This document shows, piece after piece, positions 7,021 to 14,795 of a stretch of 26,677 nucleotides of DNA. The translations under genes and the position numbers were made by a program. How positions within the stretch are numbered: position 1 is the stretch's first letter; every line of letters starts with the position of its first letter. Source of the DNA: SLNP01 sp964446435 (GTDB lineage: Bacteria; Bacteroidota; Bacteroidia; Bacteroidales; VadinHA17); the NCBI GenBank assembly GCA_964446435.1, contig CAYUOS010000029.1, positions 1-26,677 on the forward strand, in the 5' to 3' direction. Under the pieces are notes generated by a model. The model was given only the letters and a program-made list of their open reading frames with translations, was not told the DNA's origin and made no database searches.

Positions 7021-9339
7021 TTACCTCGCAAAACGGTCAAGAAGTGACTCAAAAGCTTCATCCATCAGAGGCATGGACTTAACCTGTACGGGAGAACACC
7101 CTGATTGTGCCAGAGCCTGCTTTGTCAGTCCAAACAGTAATTCTGACCTGAACTCTGTCTTCCCGGGTCTGTAACCCAATTTTATAATACTGTCAAGTAC
7201 TTTCTGCGGAACCGATTCATACATTGACTTAATATCCGGGTCAGGACCAAGAGTCTCCATTCCGGCAATCATGCCGCTTTCCTTGTCCATCAGCAACAGG
7301 ATAAACGGAAAGAAATCTCTTTTACCCGGGTTCCTTACCGGAGCGGGAAGGAGTAGAAGGTCTACCTGCAGGCTCTTCTTCGATGATCGTAATCCTGATA
7401 CCTTTTCCCTGCTGATGACTGAGAATTTCAAATTATATTTAACCCCGTGATTTTCAGGGTCTGGCAACTTATAGTGATTCACCCAGATTACTTTATCATC
7501 AACAACGGTCGGCACCCTTATAAGAATCTTATCATCGTCTGGTTGCTTCCCTTGAAGAATGCCGGGGTTGTCTTTTATCATATTCAGAACCGTGGCCACC
7601 TCTTCCAGCAGTAAAGGCAACTCGTCCAGCGTCTCCTGATCGGGGAATTCCGGTAAAAACCCCGGAACAACCTCCTCTAATTTAGGCCACTGGCCTTCCC
7701 CTCTGAAGCTTATTCCTGATTTTGTAATTGCATCAATATCTTTCTTGCTGAGTTCATCCCTGTCAGTAAACGATATCAGAAGATGAGGAACGGTAAATAA
7801 ATTTGTGGCGTATGCTGACGATTCCTGTTCTTTTATGCCGTAAAAACCGAAAAGGCCCTCATAGTCTTTATAAGCGGCGATTGCAAAGTACTCTCCAAGC
7901 CCTCCCATTACGGAAATAAACCATGTTGTACCGCTGCCGGGCATCTTCACTCCGAAAATATCAGTCTCATAAAGCGTTTCCCAGGGTTTTAGACTGTATA
8001 TCTCCTTTGCAGTTCCATAGAGGGTGCTGAACAGCTCCGGTCTCTTGCCGGACATACCTATTGTGCTCTTTTTGACCCGTTTTTTCCTATCACCCTGGGC
8101 AGGCTCTTCCTTAATACTTTTTTCACCCTGTTTATCACGAAACATTTTTACCAGTTCTCTGGCATTCTCACGATCTATACCTGTAATTCTTACTGCTTCA
8201 TCAATATCCGGTTCCCTTCCTTCATTAAAGGCCGGAATAACAAGGCCTAGAAAGTCATTCAGTCTTTCAACCTCTTTATCGGTTTCAGCGTCAGTATCCT
8301 TATCGAATAATTCTTCATACTCGTTCAGTTCGATTTCTTTATTCAGAATATCCCCGGCAGTAGACAGCATGGCAGGCCTGACCTTCAGAAACGGTATTTC
8401 GGTAAAGCCGTAACCATACGCATTAAAATCCTTAATCATTCCTTTAAACCCGGTCTCGGTTAGCGCATGAAACAACAGAACCTTTTCATTCTCATCGTAG
8501 TAAGCCCGGGCAAAGTGTGGGGGACTACCGAGTTGCTTATGGGTAAACTGGTAAACACCTTCATTGTACTCTGAAATAAAGTGTTCTCTCAGAGCTGATG
8601 TATCAACCTCCTCAGCATCGTGTTCTGCCATCAGAATGATGATCTCTTCGTTCTTGTTAAATGTCCGCGGATTATTGGAACCTGCCATTAACATCATATA
8701 TGGAAGAGGATCATTGTCGATATCATCTGCAACCTCTGGCCTTTCACCTAGAACGGGGTTTTTCTCCGTTGCAAAAAACCAGATATCATCGGCGCTGAAG
8801 GACTGAAAGGCTCCGATGGGACCATAGCTCTGCCAGCACAATCCATTATATCCGATGAGATTAAACCATAACAGTTTAGTACCTTCTTTCTTCATTTCAC
8901 CGATTGTAGGAGAGAACAGAAGAAACTCCTCCTCCGTAAATACATCTCTCATAGTAAAAAAATTCTCTGCCGGTTCGCCTGTTATCTCTGAGAAACTGAA
9001 CCTCCAGGGGACATTCTCCTGTTGTTTAAGATATGTCCTCTCCTCATCCGTGAACCTGCCAAGAGCCGGGTGATTCATGAATTTTCCTATCAGCCCTCCT
9101 CTCCTGAATATACTATGGCTTATAAGCTGAGCCTTATACTTTAAAACCCCTGATCTGTCGAAACTCCCCAGCAACCTGCTGTACCGTGCAAAAGAACGGT
9201 CTATCCTCTTTTCCAGACCATGGTGCCGGGCGGCAAATGATATCAGAAAATCATCGACCACATTTCCTATAATGCTGCTTGTCTGTTGACACCGACTACG
9301 GAGTATTTCATAATCAGGTCTGTCTGAACTTTTGATCAT
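7021..9339 (-). CDS. Large uncharacterised multidomain protein (DUF7309/DUF6930-like)
   Basis: A 772-residue, apparently cytoplasmic protein: no signal peptide and no transmembrane segments. Three parts can be distinguished. Residues 1-330 are an alpha/beta region I do not recognise, with a Trp- and Phe-rich stretch (WFNLIGYNGLCWQSYGP). Residues 330-430 are highly charged and helical, ending in a basic KKRVKKS segment. Residues 435-772 are a C-terminal half in which WETLYETDIFGVKMP and ISVMGGLGEYFAIAAY resemble the DUF7309 signature, followed by a region compatible with DUF6930. Both domains lack a known function. The gene stands alone, with about 200 bp of non-coding DNA on each side. Domain names are recalled from pattern and need a profile search. 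The coding call itself is secure from length and codon pattern. Confidence 0.85.
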   Translation of the reverse strand: MIKSSDRPDYEILRSRCQQTSSIIGNVVDDFLISFAARHHGLEKRIDRSFARYSRLLGSFDRSGVLKYKAQLISHSIFRRGGLIGKFMNHPALGRFTDEERTYLKQQENVPWRFSFSEITGEPAENFFTMRDVFTEEEFLLFSPTIGEMKKEGTKLLWFNLIGYNGLCWQSYGPIGAFQSFSADDIWFFATEKNPVLGERPEVADDIDNDPLPYMMLMAGSNNPRTFNKNEEIIILMAEHDAEEVDTSALREHFISEYNEGVYQFTHKQLGSPPHFARAYYDENEKVLLFHALTETGFKGMIKDFNAYGYGFTEIPFLKVRPAMLSTAGDILNKEIELNEYEELFDKDTDAETDKEVERLNDFLGLVIPAFNEGREPDIDEAVRITGIDRENARELVKMFRDKQGEKSIKEEPAQGDRKKRVKKSTIGMSGKRPELFSTLYGTAKEIYSLKPWETLYETDIFGVKMPGSGTTWFISVMGGLGEYFAIAAYKDYEGLFGFYGIKEQESSAYATNLFTVPHLLISFTDRDELSKKDIDAITKSGISFRGEGQWPKLEEVVPGFLPEFPDQETLDELPLLLEEVATVLNMIKDNPGILQGKQPDDDKILIRVPTVVDDKVIWVNHYKLPDPENHGVKYNLKFSVISREKVSGLRSSKKSLQVDLLLLPAPVRNPGKRDFFPFILLLMDKESGMIAGMETLGPDPDIKSMYESVPQKVLDSIIKLGYRPGKTEFRSELLFGLTKQALAQSGCSPVQVKSMPLMDEAFESLLDRFAR

Positions 9340-9538
9340 ATAAAATTGTGTATTTATGTTAATCCCCTTCTATAATCCCTGCTGAACTCCTGCCTCAGAG
9401 AATCAATTCCTGGTTGCTGCCTGTGTATCGCTGAACACTTCAATTCCGGTTATTGCCATAATTATTCTCCTTTTTCCGGTAATTTTTTCACCATTCAATT
9501 ATTAGTCGGAGAAAGATGTCAAACCTGACAAGCCGGTA

Positions 9539-9967
9539 CTAAAAAGAAATTATTTTCGCATCGCTTTTAAGATAGTTTGTAAGGTGGGTTCCCATGCCTT
9601 TCACGTCGTAGCCAAGCTCACGAAGTATCCCGTCAACTCCATACTGGCGGGCACAGGCCACACACGCCTCAATCTTTACCCCGTCGGCCTGCATGGCCTT
9701 CAACTTCTCCTGAAGCTTCTCGTTTTCAGAAATAAGTTTTGCCGACGGACCCCAGATTACAACGGTAACCTCTTTGAACCAGCCAGACCTCTTTGCCGTA
9801 TGTGCATACATGAATGCCATCTTCTCGGCAGCATCAATGTCGTCGCTGATCCACAACATAACCAGCTTGTCGGAATCGACTGCAGGTGAGTTCCCCTGAG
9901 CCCTGGCAACCGTACCTGTTGCAAGCAGAATAATTATTGTACAGCTGAATAAGATTTTTCGTCCCAT
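9539..9967 (-). CDS. Exported DsrE-family protein
   Basis: A 142-residue protein with a hydrophobic N-terminus (ILFSCTIIILLATGTVARAQ) that looks like a cleavable signal peptide, then a DsrE/DsrF-like alpha/beta domain. VTVVIWGPSAKLI, a helix rich in EKLQEKLKAM, VKIEACVACARQYG and the terminal strand AKIISF follow the family order. C102 and C105 form a CxxC in the region where DsrE-like proteins carry their reactive cysteine. Cytoplasmic DsrE proteins take part in sulfur relay; the role of periplasmic versions is not known. A TTTG-N20-TAGCATTG promoter candidate lies upstream on the minus strand. The gene is divergent from the reductive-dehalogenase-like gene. Confidence 0.85.
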   Translation of the reverse strand: MGRKILFSCTIIILLATGTVARAQGNSPAVDSDKLVMLWISDDIDAAEKMAFMYAHTAKRSGWFKEVTVVIWGPSAKLISENEKLQEKLKAMQADGVKIEACVACARQYGVDGILRELGYDVKGMGTHLTNYLKSDAKIISF

Positions 9968-9988
9968 CTCTTGAGTTTTTTATTCCCT

Positions 9989-10020
9989 CAATGCTATGTA
10001 ATACTAACGGCAAATGCAAA
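9989..10020 (-). promoter_or_regulatory. Putative promoter of the DsrE-family gene
   Basis: On the minus strand TTTG (complement of 10017-10020) is separated by exactly 20 nt from TAGCATTG (complement of 9989-9996), which matches TAnnTTTG at seven of eight positions with the first T of TTTG changed. Transcription would begin about 15-20 nt before ATG 9967. Confidence 0.4.
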
Positions 10021-10070
10021 TTTTAATGATTAATGCAACCTTGCTCCTGTCTCCCTCTGCCCCTTGCCCA

Positions 10071-10111
10071 GAACCGGGCGCAGCGAGCTCGCGACCGAAC
10101 GGGAGCACACC
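10071..10111 (+). repeat. Palindromic intergenic repeat, copy 2
   Basis: GAACCG (10071-10076), GCGAGCTCGCGACC (10083-10096) and CGGGAGCACACC (10100-10111) match, in order, the blocks of copy 1 read on the opposite strand at 3260-3308. The spacing between GAACCG and the palindrome is shorter here. The copy sits between the divergent DsrE-family and reductive-dehalogenase-like genes. Confidence 0.7.
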
Positions 10112-10160
10112 CTGGGCTCTGATTCCTTGCATGCCGGCATTTTTTTCCTATTATTGTAGC

Positions 10161-11270
10161 ATGAATAGTGCCTCCGGCAAGAAACCTCCAGCACCGCCTC
10201 GCAATGTCGATGAGCATGATGTGATATTTGCACGGATGAAGCTTAAGCCCGGCACCCCGGAGTGGGATGAGTATTACTCAACCCATCCGGAACAGGCCGC
10301 AAGTGACTCTAAGGCGAGAGCGTTGCCCGGACTGCTGTCAGAAGATGGGACAAATTTTCATCCGCTCAACTTTCCGGCTGCCAATGCCAACTTTGAACTT
10401 ATTGAGTATCTGCAGAAGGCAGTGAACCACCCGGTGTCGGAAAATAAGAGTGAACTGACGGCTGCGGCACTGACGAAGTATATCATGGGATGGACCCGTT
10501 ACCTTGGAGCGCACTCAACAGGAATCACAGAGTTGCATGATTATCACCTCTATACCAGAAGGGGTCGAGGCGCAGATAAGGGTAAGCCAGTGATTAAAAG
10601 GCATAAGTACGCCATTGCTTTCACCGTTGAGATGAACTACGAAAATGTACAGGCTGCCCCCTTGTCTCCTGCAATCTTTGAGTCATCACAGCAGTATCTT
10701 CATAGTGCAACCATCGCGTTGCAAATTGCCACATTTCTGAAAAGCCTGGGTCACGACAGCAGGGCACATATCGACGGCGACTACGAGGTTGTATGTCCGC
10801 TTGTTGCACGCGATGCCGGTCTCGGAGAAATCGGACGAATGGGGCTGCTGATGACACCACGTCTGGGTCCGCGTGTCCGAATAGCAGTCATCACTACCAA
10901 TGCGCCCCTGGTTCCCGGCAAATACCGGTCCGATCAGAATATGATTGAATTCTGCCGTGTATGCAGAAAATGTGCCGATTGCTGTCCGGGCAACTCGATT
11001 CCCGAAGGTGATATGCATGATATTGATGGGGTAAAACGATGGAAAATTGATTCAGACAGTTGCTACCGCTACTGGTGCACAAGCGGCACCGACTGCGGGC
11101 GCTGCATGGCGGTTTGTCCTTTCAGTCACCGCAATAACTTTTTCCATAATAGCATACGATTCATGATAAGGCACTCGCGTCTCTTTGCACGTCTCGCATT
11201 TTATGCTGATGATTGGATATATGGCAGGAAACCAAAGACAAAACCTTCGCCGGAGTGGATGAAGGTATAA
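10161..11270 (+). CDS. Reductive-dehalogenase-like corrinoid/Fe-S protein
   Basis: A 369-residue protein with the body of the RdhA family. It has VEMNYENVQAAP (Y160 in a region where the family has a conserved tyrosine), HIDGDYEVVCPLVARDAGLG and IGRMGLLMTPRLGPRVRIAV, which belong to the nitroreductase-fold corrinoid domain. The first Fe-S motif is C265-x2-C268-x2-C271-x3-C275-P. The second is C301 or C306 with C312-x2-C315-x3-C319-P. Characterised RdhA enzymes remove halogens reductively using cobalamin and two 4Fe-4S clusters. Here there is no Tat signal and no RdhB-like anchor gene, so the protein is probably cytoplasmic. Its substrate is unknown and need not be halogenated. The start is set at ATG 10161; the frame is open back to 10014, but that stretch contains a dispersed repeat and adds no recognisable signal peptide. 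Confidence 0.85.
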   Translation: MNSASGKKPPAPPRNVDEHDVIFARMKLKPGTPEWDEYYSTHPEQAASDSKARALPGLLSEDGTNFHPLNFPAANANFELIEYLQKAVNHPVSENKSELTAAALTKYIMGWTRYLGAHSTGITELHDYHLYTRRGRGADKGKPVIKRHKYAIAFTVEMNYENVQAAPLSPAIFESSQQYLHSATIALQIATFLKSLGHDSRAHIDGDYEVVCPLVARDAGLGEIGRMGLLMTPRLGPRVRIAVITTNAPLVPGKYRSDQNMIEFCRVCRKCADCCPGNSIPEGDMHDIDGVKRWKIDSDSCYRYWCTSGTDCGRCMAVCPFSHRNNFFHNSIRFMIRHSRLFARLAFYADDWIYGRKPKTKPSPEWMKV

Positions 11271-11284
11271 CCATAACTTAGACA

Positions 11285-11292
11285 TATCTTTG
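11285..11292 (+). promoter_or_regulatory. Putative -7 promoter element (TATCTTTG)
   Basis: A perfect TAnnTTTG lies 15 nt after the stop of the reductive-dehalogenase-like gene and about 60 nt before the MscS ATG at 11352. No clear -33 TTTG is seen 19-21 nt upstream. It could provide a start point for the MscS-DUF2784-permease unit. Confidence 0.4.
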
Positions 11293-11351
11293 TATAAAAC
11301 AGGATGTGACCCTGCGAGTGGATCTGTAGTTGAAGATTAAATAATGAACAG

Positions 11352-12281
11352 ATGAAAAAGAACCTTAAACTTATTCTGAGTATAGTATTTACGATTCTAT
11401 CCTTATCTGTAAAACCGGTAATCTCTCTTTTTGCTGATGAGCCGGGGGAAGTACTGTCTGTACTTTATGATTATAGCCATATTCTTGTTACTATTGGCAT
11501 TACATGGCTTCTTATAGAACTCACAAGGAGACTGAAAGAGATTTTTCTGACCAGATTTGATATTTCTCAGGAGGATAATCTTGCTTCCAGAAAGGTGCAT
11601 ACACAGGTTAATCTTCTGGAAAAGGCAATTATTTTTCTCATTGTACTTGTGGCAACTGGATTGATTCTATTATCATTTGAAAGTATCAGGAATGTTGGTA
11701 TGGGCCTGTTTGCCACTGCCGGTCTGGCTGGTATCATTATTGGTTTATCGGCACAAAAAGTAGTGGGAACTTTATTAGCCGGAATTCAAATAGCAATTAC
11801 CCAGCCATTCAGGATTGATGATGCCGTGGTTGTTGAAAATGAATGGGGCTGGATTGAGGAGATAAATCTAACTTATGTTGTAGTAAGGATATGGGACAAA
11901 CGACGATTGGTTTTGCCGACAACATACTTCCTGGAAAAGCCGTTCCAAAACTGGACAAGAACATCAGCAGATATAATTGGTTCTGTTTTTATCTACACTG
12001 ACTATACAATCCCATTCCAGGCATTGAGAGATGAACTCTCCAGATTGCTTAATGAAACTGATTTGTGGGACAAAAATGTAAATGTACTTCAGGTAACAGA
12101 TTGCAAAGAATCTACTTTGGAAATCAGGATACTCGTCAGTGCAAGAAATTCACCCACAACATGGGATTTAAGAGTTTACATAAGGGAAAAGATGATCGAA
12201 TTCATTCAGAAGAATTATCCCGTATGCCTGCCAAGGACAAGGGTTGCCCTGGAAAAGGAGGGAAAGGTGTTTGATCAGTGA
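11352..12281 (+). CDS. Small-conductance mechanosensitive channel (MscS family)
   Basis: A 309-residue inner-membrane channel expected to open under membrane tension and release solutes during osmotic down-shock. Hydrophobic helices lie at about residues 5-25, 44-58 and 92-110. The pore helix is at about 114-150 (GLFATAGLAGIIIGLSAQKVVGT), with the small-residue packing and the QPFRIDD hinge typical of MscS. The cytoplasmic beta and alpha/beta vestibule domains follow. The stop codon is separated by a single base from the ATG of the next gene, indicating translational coupling to the DUF2784 gene and then the APC permease. By eye the gene is more AT-rich than the gene before it, which may simply reflect gene-to-gene variation. 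Confidence 0.92.
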   Translation: MKKNLKLILSIVFTILSLSVKPVISLFADEPGEVLSVLYDYSHILVTIGITWLLIELTRRLKEIFLTRFDISQEDNLASRKVHTQVNLLEKAIIFLIVLVATGLILLSFESIRNVGMGLFATAGLAGIIIGLSAQKVVGTLLAGIQIAITQPFRIDDAVVVENEWGWIEEINLTYVVVRIWDKRRLVLPTTYFLEKPFQNWTRTSADIIGSVFIYTDYTIPFQALRDELSRLLNETDLWDKNVNVLQVTDCKESTLEIRILVSARNSPTTWDLRVYIREKMIEFIQKNYPVCLPRTRVALEKEGKVFDQ

Positions 12282-12282
12282 G

Positions 12283-12678
12283 ATGCTTCATCTGCTTGAC
12301 ATATTCTTTGTGGTATTCCACTCCTCACTCATTATCTTCAACCTGTTCGGCTGGATATGGAGTAAAACCCGTTTAGCAAACCTCATAACACTGATGCTTA
12401 CAGGTGGCTCGTGGGTGATACTGGGCTGGATAACCGGCACCATGGGTTACTGTCCGTTAACAGACTGGCATTTCACGATTCTGGAAAGGCTTGGCCACAC
12501 CAATCTCCCCTACTCATACATCAAGTACCTGGCTGACAGGCTGACCGGACTCTCATTCGATGCCACGCTTGTCGACTCACTTACTCTCTGGGGTTTTCTG
12601 CTGGCCCTTGCCGCCTCATTAATAATAAATATTACCTTACGGCTTCGAAAAAGAGAGAAACCGTCAGGAAATGCTTAA
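12283..12678 (+). CDS. DUF2784 family membrane protein
   Basis: A 131-residue membrane protein with three or four hydrophobic segments (about residues 4-26, 34-50 and 100-120). The motif GYCPLTDWH (about 55-63), followed by LPYSYIKYLADRLTG, is the family signature of DUF2784, whose function is not established. An in-frame extension back to 12244 would overlap the MscS gene. ATG 12283, one base after the MscS stop (TGAGATG), is the more likely start. The 3' end overlaps the following permease gene by 8 nt. The tight spacing makes a three-gene operon likely. A role with the channel or permease is inference. Confidence 0.85.
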   Translation: MLHLLDIFFVVFHSSLIIFNLFGWIWSKTRLANLITLMLTGGSWVILGWITGTMGYCPLTDWHFTILERLGHTNLPYSYIKYLADRLTGLSFDATLVDSLTLWGFLLALAASLIINITLRLRKREKPSGNA

Positions 12679-13963
12679 AAGGGAAATCCGGCGCTGGGAC
12701 CTGGTACTGCTGATGATCAACAGCATCATCGGGGCTGGTATTTTCGGACTGCCTGCAACAATTGCCGGTCAATCGGGGATATACAGCATTCCTGCAATCT
12801 TTGCCTGTGGTCTTGTCGTATTCATCATTGCCCTCTGCTTTGCCGAGGTGGCCAGTCGCTTTACCCGCACAGGAGGACCCTACCTCTACACCCTGAATGC
12901 TTTCGGCAAGATTCCGGCCGTAACCATCGGATGGATACTTCTTATCACAAGGCTTGCCACCTATGCGGCACAGATAAACCTGATGGTTTCATATCTTGGA
13001 TTTTTCCATCCTGTACTGGCGCTTCCGGTTGCAAAACAGGCAGCCATAACGATTATCACCCTTGGTCTCACCTACATAACTTACAGAGGTGTTAGAACCT
13101 CTACCTTTACCAACAACCTGCTGGCCATCGCGAAACTGCTTCCCCTTCTATTGTTTATAATCGTCGGTGCCTTCTTCATAAACCCTTCGCTGTTTGACAC
13201 CTCACAAGCGCTGCCTGCGCTTCCGGAATTTTCAGGATCGGTGTTCGTGCTGATATTCGCATTTACAGGTTTTGAAGCCATCCTGGTAAACACAGGAGAG
13301 ATGCAGAATCCCGAAAGAAACATTCCATTTGCACTCATGACAGCACTGCTTTTTGTCGCTGTTTTCTATGGCATGATACAAATAGTCTGCATGGGAACGC
13401 TTCCTGATCTTGCGGGCTCGCAATACCCACTATCAGCTGCGGCCAGCATCTTCATGGGACCGGCCGGAGCACTGCTTATCAGCATTGGGGCCATACTCTC
13501 GGTCGGCGGTGCCCTCAACACCGTTATGCTTGTAGGATCAAGGGTGCCATTCGCATTTAGTGAGGAGAACCAATTGCCAAAACTCTTCTCTTTTCTGCAT
13601 CCAAGATTCAAAACACCCGTTTGGTCGCTGCTGACATTTACCGCTGTAGCACTGTTTGTATCGCTCACCGGAACCTTCATATATGCCGTGACCATAAGCG
13701 TAATAAGCAAGATACTCATATTCCTTGCCGTCGCGGCTGCACTTATAAGGTTCAGGTACACTGACAAGGGTGCACCCACCTACTTCAGAGTGCGCCATGG
13801 AAAAATCCTTGCGGCCATAAGCATCATCGCCTGTCTTTGGTTACTTCTGGGTACAAAACTTTCGGAGATAGTGGCCGTAGTGATTACAATCGGAACCGGA
13901 CTTGCAATCTACTTTATCTACAGGGTAATTGCCTCTTACAAGAAGGCCGCGACGAATCTCTGA
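12671..13963 (+). CDS. APC-superfamily amino acid permease
   Basis: A 430-residue inner-membrane transporter with about 12 hydrophobic helices. The first helix contains INSIIGAGIFGLPATIAG, the unwound substrate-binding motif of APC transporters. IFAFTGFEAILVNTGEMQNPERNIPFAL around residues 200-220 is the conserved helix-6 and loop signature. These features predict cation-coupled or exchange transport of amino acids or amines; the substrate cannot be read. The start ATG 12671 is preceded by CAGGAA and overlaps the DUF2784 gene by 8 nt. No clear terminator follows; the next gene is 132 bp away with its own promoter candidate. Confidence 0.9.
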   Translation: MLKREIRRWDLVLLMINSIIGAGIFGLPATIAGQSGIYSIPAIFACGLVVFIIALCFAEVASRFTRTGGPYLYTLNAFGKIPAVTIGWILLITRLATYAAQINLMVSYLGFFHPVLALPVAKQAAITIITLGLTYITYRGVRTSTFTNNLLAIAKLLPLLLFIIVGAFFINPSLFDTSQALPALPEFSGSVFVLIFAFTGFEAILVNTGEMQNPERNIPFALMTALLFVAVFYGMIQIVCMGTLPDLAGSQYPLSAAASIFMGPAGALLISIGAILSVGGALNTVMLVGSRVPFAFSEENQLPKLFSFLHPRFKTPVWSLLTFTAVALFVSLTGTFIYAVTISVISKILIFLAVAAALIRFRYTDKGAPTYFRVRHGKILAAISIIACLWLLLGTKLSEIVAVVITIGTGLAIYFIYRVIASYKKAATNL

Positions 13964-14034
13964 TACCTGAAATCGTTTGTGATACTGTCTTAGAGCATTC
14001 TGATAACCTCTATAATGAACAATGATGGCTTGGT

Positions 14035-14066
14035 TTTGTCATTATTATTGATTAATACTATCTTAG
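14035..14066 (+). promoter_or_regulatory. Putative promoter of the small barrel gene
   Basis: TTTG at 14035-14038, a 20-nt spacer, then TATCTTAG at 14059-14066, matching TAnnTTTG at seven of eight positions. The implied start site lies about 20-25 nt before ATG 14096. Confidence 0.4.
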
Positions 14067-14095
14067 TGGATTAGTACAAACAAAAACCAACTATT

Positions 14096-14566
14096 ATGAA
14101 AAAAGGTATTCTTGTAATTGTTCTATGTATCGGATTATTACCGATTATCCATGCACAAGACTATTCAACAGGTATAGGTCTGCGTGGTGGTTTGTCAAAT
14201 GGTATTACCGTTAAGCACTTTTTGGGAGATAAGCTTGCCGTAGAAGGACTGCTAATGACCAGATGGAGTGGTTTTGAAATTACCGGGCTGGGTGAGTTCC
14301 ATGCCAGGGCATTTGATGTTGACCGCCTTAACTGGTATTACGGACTGGGAGCCCATATCGGTTTCTGGAGTGGAAGCAACACAACGTGGGGCACCCCGGG
14401 TACCAGCTATACCGTTATTGGCATCGATGGAATCCTTGGACTTGAATACAATTTCAGTGAGATACCCATCAACCTCAGCATCGACTGGAAGCCCGCAATT
14501 AACCTGATAGGTTACAGTAAATTCTGGCCTGACGGAGGCGCCTTCTCGATAAGGTATATTTTCTAG
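14096..14566 (+). CDS. Small secreted outer-membrane beta-barrel protein
   Basis: A 156-residue protein with a signal peptide (MKKGILVIVLCIGLLPIIHA, cleavage near AQD). It has glycine/aromatic strands such as TGIGLRGGLSNGITVKHFLG, a segment WYYGLGAHIGFW, and a C-terminal AFSIRYIF ending in Phe. This pattern fits an eight-stranded outer-membrane barrel of unknown function. The gene is flanked by a promoter candidate and a strong intrinsic terminator, so it is likely a single-gene transcript. Confidence 0.82.
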   Translation: MKKGILVIVLCIGLLPIIHAQDYSTGIGLRGGLSNGITVKHFLGDKLAVEGLLMTRWSGFEITGLGEFHARAFDVDRLNWYYGLGAHIGFWSGSNTTWGTPGTSYTVIGIDGILGLEYNFSEIPINLSIDWKPAINLIGYSKFWPDGGAFSIRYIF

Positions 14567-14592
14567 AATAAAAAGTACATTTAGTTTATTCT

Positions 14593-14638
14593 GCCTGTCT
14601 GGATCTGCACAGCTATGCAGCCAGACAGGCGTTTTTTT
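14593..14638 (+). terminator. Intrinsic (Rho-independent) terminator
   Basis: A ten-base stem GCCTGTCTGG (14593-14602) pairs with CCAGACAGGC (14621-14630). The loop contains a further five-base stem, CTGCA with TGCAG. It is followed directly by GTTTTTTT. It lies 26 nt after the stop of the small barrel gene at 14566 and should end that transcript. Confidence 0.93.
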
Positions 14639-14743
14639 CTGCACCGGTAGAGCGGGAACGGCAGGCGTGTCATGTGTAATTAGCCCGCTCATCATAACAA
14701 ACTGCCCGTTCATGGTACTGAAGAAGTCATCCATTCTTAGAAA

Positions 14744-14775
14744 TTTGTCCCTGCATGAAGAGACCCTTAGTTTTG
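14744..14775 (+). promoter_or_regulatory. Bacteroidota promoter of the CPBP protease gene
   Basis: TTTG (14744-14747), a 20-nt spacer and TAGTTTTG (14768-14775) match the Bacteroidota sigma-ABfr consensus TTTG-N19/21-TAnnTTTG in full. The start site would fall about 15 nt before ATG 14796, which rules out the in-frame ATG at 14667. Confidence 0.7.
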
Positions 14776-14795
14776 CAGTGATTAAAACATTTGCC

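Noticed and set aside
9340..9538. Hidden small gene or RNA between the 772-residue protein and the DsrE gene
   Set aside because: No open frame with a plausible start, no strong hairpin and no promoter consensus were seen on either strand.
14667..14795. N-terminal extension of the CPBP protein
   Set aside because: The perfect promoter at 14744-14775 lies inside it; ATG 14796 begins the membrane protein properly.
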